This document shows positions 58,612 to 64,000 of a stretch of 64,000 nt of DNA, one piece after another; the first letter of the stretch is position 1, and every line of letters starts with the position of its first letter. The translations under genes were made by a program, and so were the position numbers. The notes under the pieces were generated by a model that saw nothing but the letters and a program-made list of their open reading frames with translations, ran no database searches and had not been told where the DNA came from. The stretch comes from Sporocytophaga sp. (GTDB lineage Bacteria > Bacteroidota > Bacteroidia > Cytophagales > Cytophagaceae): contig NZ_JAGHZZ010000018.1 of NCBI RefSeq assembly GCF_017745095.1, forward strand, positions 62,001-126,000. The letters are read 5' to 3'.

Positions 58612-59274
58612 ATGAATAAAATTATTAAAACCGGTATACTAGTTTTACTTCTGGTAATACCGGTTTTTCTTTTTCAGTATTTTAAGTTCTTTGGAAAAAA
58701 TCATTATAAACTTCCAGTCTTTTTTGCAACAGACTCGGTTTTAAATGATAAAGGACAATATACTATAACAGAAGCGCACGAAATTCCTGATTTTTCATTT
58801 AGAAATCAGGATGGATTGGAAATAAAAGGAGAGAAATTCAAAGGGAAAATTCTTGTCGTGGATTTTTTCTTCTCTCGTTGTCCTGGAATTTGCCCTCAAA
58901 TGACCAATCAATTGGTCAGGGTTCAGGAAAAGTTTAAACAAGATCCTCAATTTCAGATTCTATCCCTTACAGTAGATCCTGAATATGATACAGTGTCTGT
59001 TTTGAAGTCTTATGCACAGAAATATGGAGCAATTCCGGAAAAATGGAATTTCCTAACTGGAAGTAAAGACTCTATCTACACACTAGCTCAGAAAGGTTTT
59101 TTTATTACGGCAATGGAGGATAGGGATAGGCCTCTTGAATTTATCCATAGTGAGAAACTCGTTCTGGTAGATAAAGATGGAAGGATCAGAGGTTATTATG
59201 ATGGAACAAATTCTGAAGAAGTAGACCGCTTAATTACTGAAATACAAGTTCTTCAATATGAATACGCAAATTAA
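58612..59274 (+). CDS. SCO1/SenC family copper chaperone
   Basis: VVDFFFSRCPGICPQMTNQLVRVQEKF; ILSLTVDPEYDT; EFIHSEKLVLVD. Confidence 0.95.
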   Translation: MNKIIKTGILVLLLVIPVFLFQYFKFFGKNHYKLPVFFATDSVLNDKGQYTITEAHEIPDFSFRNQDGLEIKGEKFKGKILVVDFFFSRCPGICPQMTNQLVRVQEKFKQDPQFQILSLTVDPEYDTVSVLKSYAQKYGAIPEKWNFLTGSKDSIYTLAQKGFFITAMEDRDRPLEFIHSEKLVLVDKDGRIRGYYDGTNSEEVDRLITEIQVLQYEYAN

Positions 59275-59860
59275 CCCAGTTATTGAAAAAAAAGATAATC
59301 TTTACTTGATTATCATAGGCATACTGTCAGTTGCTGTACCTGTATTGGTTTCTGTACTTTTTTACCTTCCTCAAACAGGTAAGCTAGGAGATTTGGATGT
59401 TTCTTTTTTACCACACCTTAATGCGGTTTTAAACACTTGTACAACTATTGCTCTTTTAGCAGGGTTTTACTTTATCAAATTTAAAAAAGATGCAAGACTA
59501 CACAGAACGGTGATGATGGTCGCTTTTTGTCTTTCAAGTCTTTTTCTTATTTCATATGTTATTTATCATTATCAGGGGCCTCATACTATTTTTGGAGATA
59601 TGAACCATGATGGTGTTTTAGATTTAGCTGAAAAGTCGTCAGTAGGTATTTGGAGAACTATTTACATATTAATTCTTGTTCCTCATATTATATTGGCAGC
59701 AGTAGTTGTGCCCTTTGTTTTATTTGCTATTTACTTCGGAATCTCAAATCAGTTCGCTAAACACGTAAAAGTTGTAAAATGGACTTTTCCGATCTGGTTG
59801 TATGTAGCTGTTTCAGGGGTTTTAGTTTATTTAATGATTAGTCCTTATTATGGAGCTTAA
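59258..59860 (+). CDS. DUF420 membrane protein
   Basis: FLPHLNAVLNTCTTIALLAGFYFIKFKKDARLHRTVMM; overlaps SCO gene by 17 bp. Confidence 0.9.
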   Translation: MNTQINPVIEKKDNLYLIIIGILSVAVPVLVSVLFYLPQTGKLGDLDVSFLPHLNAVLNTCTTIALLAGFYFIKFKKDARLHRTVMMVAFCLSSLFLISYVIYHYQGPHTIFGDMNHDGVLDLAEKSSVGIWRTIYILILVPHIILAAVVVPFVLFAIYFGISNQFAKHVKVVKWTFPIWLYVAVSGVLVYLMISPYYGA

Positions 59861-59873
59861 TAATTCTGCCAAT

Positions 59874-60152
59874 ATGAAAAAGGTGATCTTTGCTTTGATG
59901 ATTGTTTTTATAGTAATGATGGCCGGATCAACTGATCTAATGGCTCAATGTGCTATGTGTAAAGCTACAATTAAAGATAATGTAGAATCCGGACAAGGGA
60001 TAGGACAGGGCTTGAATAAGGGGATTTTATATCTGATGAGTATACCATACATTATCGGAAGTTTTATCGCTTTTTTCTGGTATAAAAGCAGCAAAAAAAA
60101 TAGCGAAAAACAACAGTTACTTGACAAAATCAAATCAAAATTTGCCAAATAA
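59874..60152 (+). CDS. small membrane protein with CxxC motif
   Basis: MKKVIFALMIVFIVMMAGSTDLMAQCAMCKATIKDN signal plus one TM; ATG at 59874 more likely than 59850. Confidence 0.75.
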   Translation: MKKVIFALMIVFIVMMAGSTDLMAQCAMCKATIKDNVESGQGIGQGLNKGILYLMSIPYIIGSFIAFFWYKSSKKNSEKQQLLDKIKSKFAK

Positions 60153-60192
60153 ATCTTCGTTAATTTAATGTATACCTCTTACGATTGATACC

Positions 60193-63100
60193 TTGAAAAA
60201 TCTTTTAAGAAAGAACATATTTCTATTTTTATCCCTCCTGTTTTTTCTATTATCATTAGTAACCTGGAATTTTTTTAATAATAGCAGTGAAACAATCAAT
60301 AAAAAGAAGATTGTAAAAACTATTTCCGGACAAATTGATCTCTTCCTACAGAAGAACCAAAAATCATCAGAACTTCTATTTAAAACCCTTGAGAATAAGT
60401 CGAGGTATTCGTTTTCGAGCTTAAATATACCATCTGATTATCCTTATTATATTTTCAAAAATAAGCAGCTTATTTATTGGTCAGACTTTAGGTTTGTTCC
60501 TGAATATGATCATGTGAAAGGGGAATATTCTGAAAAAGTTCTGTTTCAAAAGACAGGTAAATACCTTGTATCCCAGAAAAAAATAGTGACAGAAAAGGAT
60601 GTTTTCGAGATTTATTTCTTAACTCCTGTAAGGACATACATCAACCAACCTGCGACATTTAATGATATGGTTGCATTTAAGCCTATCATTAATGATAATA
60701 ATGTCCGTGTTCTTGCAAATCCGGCCAGCGACCCTGATCTGAATATACATTCTCCTCAAAAGGAGTTCTTGTTTTCTATTGAGTTTTTTGAAATCAATAA
60801 GATCAAGAGTAGCTCGCTTTTATTTACTTATATAGTCCTTAGCTTTCTGGCTTTGGCTTCGCTTGTTACTGCTATCTACAGAGTGGCATTAAAAATTTCT
60901 GAGAAGAATTTTGATCTTGCTACTGTAATTCTTGTATTCAACCTTCTGGTGATAAGAATTGCAATGCTATTCTTAAACTATCCTGCATTTTTGTCGGATT
61001 TTGGCCTGTTCAATCCTAAATACTTTGCTTCATCTATTTTATCTCCATCTTTAGGGGACTTATTGCTAAACTTTATTTTCCTTTTTCTGACAGGGCTTTT
61101 TGTGTTTATGAACTACCACCGTTCAAGATTATTACAAAAGGCGAATAACCTTTCCGGTATTTTCAGAAAAGGATTTTCAATAATATTAATCTTTATAGCA
61201 TTACTGATTCAGCATCAGTTTTTCTTCATTTTAAGAGCAATATCACTTAACTCAACATGGTCAATTGATATTACAACAGATATTAGTTTTGGCTTTTTCC
61301 GAATATCATCGATTGTTGCTTTCGTTTTTGCTTCAATAAACCTGTTTTTGTTGCTGCATTTGATTGTAAGGATATTACAGTTCTTCTGCGATAACCAGCT
61401 TTTAAAAATTATTTGGGCTAGTATCATTGCCTGGTCTCTATTTTCAATCTTTTCTTATTTTATTCTTGGTGGGGTTTCTTTATCTGTAAGTCTTGCTTGT
61501 CTTGTCTATATAGTCGTTATTTCATTTCTTAAATTACCAAGACAATTTATCAGGTTCCGTTATGGAACTTATATTTATCTGATATTTTCTGGATTGCTGT
61601 CAGCCTTTACTGCTGCTGTTTCCATCTATGTGACTCAGGAGGAAAAAGAGGTAATAAGAAAACAGAAATTTGCCTCTCAGTTAGTAATAGACAATGACGT
61701 ATTAGGTGAATACCTTTTGTCGGATGCATCTAAGAAGATTAAAGAAGATATCTTTATTAAAAGCAGGCTTGTAACTCCTTTTTCTTCGAAAGAAATTATA
61801 GAGCAAAAGATCAAGAAGATCTACCTTTCCAATTATTTTGATAAATATGATGTGTCGGTCTCCGTATTCGATGCATCTGGTGATGTGTTTGAAAAGAAAT
61901 CATATTATGCCAACTACTTTGAAGTATTGTCCGAGTTGAAAAAAGGTCAGCACAGAACGGAGTATAAGAATATTTATTTTCAAAAGGAAAATTTAAAGGA
62001 TGGATTCAGAAGGTATATATGCTTTAATGAAATAGAGAAAAATGATGTCATCATTGGGTATATTATTATTGAATTAAAGCACAGAAGGATCATTCCAAAC
62101 AGCGTGTATCCTGAACTTTTCCTTGATAAAAAAGTCTTTGAAAACTTTGATAACAAGAATTACCACTATGCTGTATTTTCTGACAGTGCCTTGTTGTATA
62201 GCTCGGGTAATTTCAATTACGATAAAAATCTTTCTGTTATTAACCTTTCCAATAAAAGGATTTATAACGAAGGTGTAAAGTTAAAAGGCTTTCACCATCT
62301 TGCATTCAGACCGGGTAACGGAAAGATCATAGTGGTCTCTTCTCCGGAATATGCATACGCTGATATATTCTCCAATTTTTCATTTCTGTTTCTTACACTT
62401 ATAGTAAGTATACTTCTATTTATAATTGGGTATGCAGTTCTGTTCAGGTTTAAGAAAGACACCATGAGTTTATCGGCAAAGATTCAGATATACCTGAATA
62501 TTGCCTTTTTCCTGCCTTTGTTCATTGTGAGTGTCATTACACTAAGTATTATCAGTAATACCTACCGGGAAAATCTTAATAAAGCTTTTATCAAAAAAGC
62601 GGAGAGTATAAGCGGTAATATCTCAGTTTACCTGGAGGGCTATAAAAAGGATATTTCCAAAAAGGAAAAATTGGAGAGTACTGTGTTGCAGGTAGGGCAG
62701 TTTACTGAGTCTGATATCAATATTTTTAATAACGGGGGAAAATTATTGATATCCAGTCAGCCCGCTATTTACAATGCCGGAATTGTTTCTGAAATGATGA
62801 ACCCTAAAGCGTATTCAGGTATCATCGAAACCAGAAAAAACGTGGTAATGCTTACTGAATCTGTCGGAAAACTTAACTATAAAAATGTATATGTAGCTAT
62901 TCGTTCCTTTGAAACTGGAAATTTATTAGGAATTCTTAGTATACCTTTCTTTGAATCAAAGGCAGAGCTCGAAAAGCAAGTAATCGAGGTATTAACAACC
63001 ATCATCAATATATTTGTTACGATATTTATTGTCTTTATTGCATTATCCTATTTTGTAAGCCACATATTGACTACTCCTTTGAAAATTATTACTCATAGGA

Positions 63101-63909
63101 TTCGTCGTACTTCTTTTGGTGAGGAAAATGAACCTCTTGAGTGGAAGTCCAAGGATGAAATTGGTTTGCTTGTGGGGGAATACAACGAAATGCTTGTAAA
63201 GCTGGAAGACAGTAAACGGGCACTTTCTCAAAGTGAAAAAGAGTCGGCCTGGAGGGAAATGGCAAAGCAGGTTGCACATGAAATTAAAAATCCTCTAACT
63301 CCAATGAAGCTTACCATTCAACATCTTCAACGGATGCTGAAGGATGAAGCGGATAATGGGAAGGCTGTTACCCAGAGAAGTCTGGACACTCTTTTGGATC
63401 AGATAAACAATTTGAATGAAATAGCTACTTCATTTTCTTCATTTGCAAAAATGCCTAATCCTAAATCGGAGAGGATTGAAGTGTCAGGCATTGCAGAAAG
63501 TGTAGTGAACTTATACAACAATAGCAAAGATGCTGTCGTTGAAATTTTTAAGGAAGCAGGGGAGTACTATGTCATAGGTGATGAACAGGCTATGAATAGT
63601 ATCTTTACTAACTTGATTCTGAATGGAATCCAGTCTGTGCCTTATGAGCGTAAGCCACATATCCAAGTCATTTTCAGTCAGAAAGACGGTAAAAATCTTT
63701 TGATTGAAATCTGTGACAACGGATCCGGAATTCCTGAATCTGTGAGAAGTAAAGTATTTATACCTAACTTCAGTACTAAATTCAGTGGATCGGGTATCGG
63801 TCTTGCGGTAGCCAAAAAAGGGGTAGAGCATGCAGGAGGCAAGATCTGGTTTACAACTGAGGACGGAATTGGGACTTCATTTTTTATTGAATTACCATTA
63901 ATTCATTGA
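60193..63909 (+). CDS. NtrY-like membrane sensor histidine kinase (HAMP + HisKA + HATPase)
   Basis: Multi-TM sensor, HAMP-like region, H-box VAHEIKNPLTPMKLTIQHLQRML, DNGSGIPESVRSKVFIPNFSTKFSGSGIGLAVAKKGVEHAGG. Confidence 0.95.
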   Translation: MKNLLRKNIFLFLSLLFFLLSLVTWNFFNNSSETINKKKIVKTISGQIDLFLQKNQKSSELLFKTLENKSRYSFSSLNIPSDYPYYIFKNKQLIYWSDFRFVPEYDHVKGEYSEKVLFQKTGKYLVSQKKIVTEKDVFEIYFLTPVRTYINQPATFNDMVAFKPIINDNNVRVLANPASDPDLNIHSPQKEFLFSIEFFEINKIKSSSLLFTYIVLSFLALASLVTAIYRVALKISEKNFDLATVILVFNLLVIRIAMLFLNYPAFLSDFGLFNPKYFASSILSPSLGDLLLNFIFLFLTGLFVFMNYHRSRLLQKANNLSGIFRKGFSIILIFIALLIQHQFFFILRAISLNSTWSIDITTDISFGFFRISSIVAFVFASINLFLLLHLIVRILQFFCDNQLLKIIWASIIAWSLFSIFSYFILGGVSLSVSLACLVYIVVISFLKLPRQFIRFRYGTYIYLIFSGLLSAFTAAVSIYVTQEEKEVIRKQKFASQLVIDNDVLGEYLLSDASKKIKEDIFIKSRLVTPFSSKEIIEQKIKKIYLSNYFDKYDVSVSVFDASGDVFEKKSYYANYFEVLSELKKGQHRTEYKNIYFQKENLKDGFRRYICFNEIEKNDVIIGYIIIELKHRRIIPNSVYPELFLDKKVFENFDNKNYHYAVFSDSALLYSSGNFNYDKNLSVINLSNKRIYNEGVKLKGFHHLAFRPGNGKIIVVSSPEYAYADIFSNFSFLFLTLIVSILLFIIGYAVLFRFKKDTMSLSAKIQIYLNIAFFLPLFIVSVITLSIISNTYRENLNKAFIKKAESISGNISVYLEGYKKDISKKEKLESTVLQVGQFTESDINIFNNGGKLLISSQPAIYNAGIVSEMMNPKAYSGIIETRKNVVMLTESVGKLNYKNVYVAIRSFETGNLLGILSIPFFESKAELEKQVIEVLTTIINIFVTIFIVFIALSYFVSHILTTPLKIITHRIRRTSFGEENEPLEWKSKDEIGLLVGEYNEMLVKLEDSKRALSQSEKESAWREMAKQVAHEIKNPLTPMKLTIQHLQRMLKDEADNGKAVTQRSLDTLLDQINNLNEIATSFSSFAKMPNPKSERIEVSGIAESVVNLYNNSKDAVVEIFKEAGEYYVIGDEQAMNSIFTNLILNGIQSVPYERKPHIQVIFSQKDGKNLLIEICDNGSGIPESVRSKVFIPNFSTKFSGSGIGLAVAKKGVEHAGGKIWFTTEDGIGTSFFIELPLIH

Positions 63910-64000
63910 TCTGAAATTTTCAAGAACATAGGTCGCATGTTAATCAGTTTGATTGGTTTGGTTAACTTTACATTTGGTTATTCATTTGTCTCAAACATCA

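Noticed and set aside
63511-63831. 106-aa minus-strand ORF
   Set aside because: Antisense to the histidine kinase HATPase domain.

Overview
AT-rich chromosomal window from a gliding-type Bacteroidetes (Cytophagales-like by protein content). Most of it is core genome. The main conserved block is a plus-strand respiratory cluster at about 43.4-60.2 kb: actABCDEF (alternative complex III), cox subunits II/I/III/III/IV, ctaA/ctaB, SCO, DUF420 and a small CxxC protein, followed by a large NtrY-like sensor kinase. Other recognisable genes include a truncated RND pump, sucC, pgk, ychF, murB, recQ, two consecutive aconitases, ABC-F, dCMP deaminase, acyl-CoA reductase plus ferredoxin, and one tRNA-Arg(CCG). 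The most interesting items are: (1) a solitary Cas6-like RAMP protein directly downstream of ychF with no array or other cas genes in the window; (2) a roughly 2000-aa SprB-repeat adhesin with a T9SS C-terminal domain, preceded by a small secreted protein carrying one SprB-like half-repeat; (3) two near-identical-length ECF sigma paralogs flanking an unannotated 43-aa ORF; (4) a 103-nt structured element with a 17-bp closing stem between the second sigma gene and recQ; (5) His-rich N-termini on three respiratory subunits; (6) a tandem acnB / mitochondrial-type aconitase pair with a leader hairpin. No CRISPR array, rRNA, transposase or prophage was seen. All family calls come from reading motifs by eye; no database search was run.
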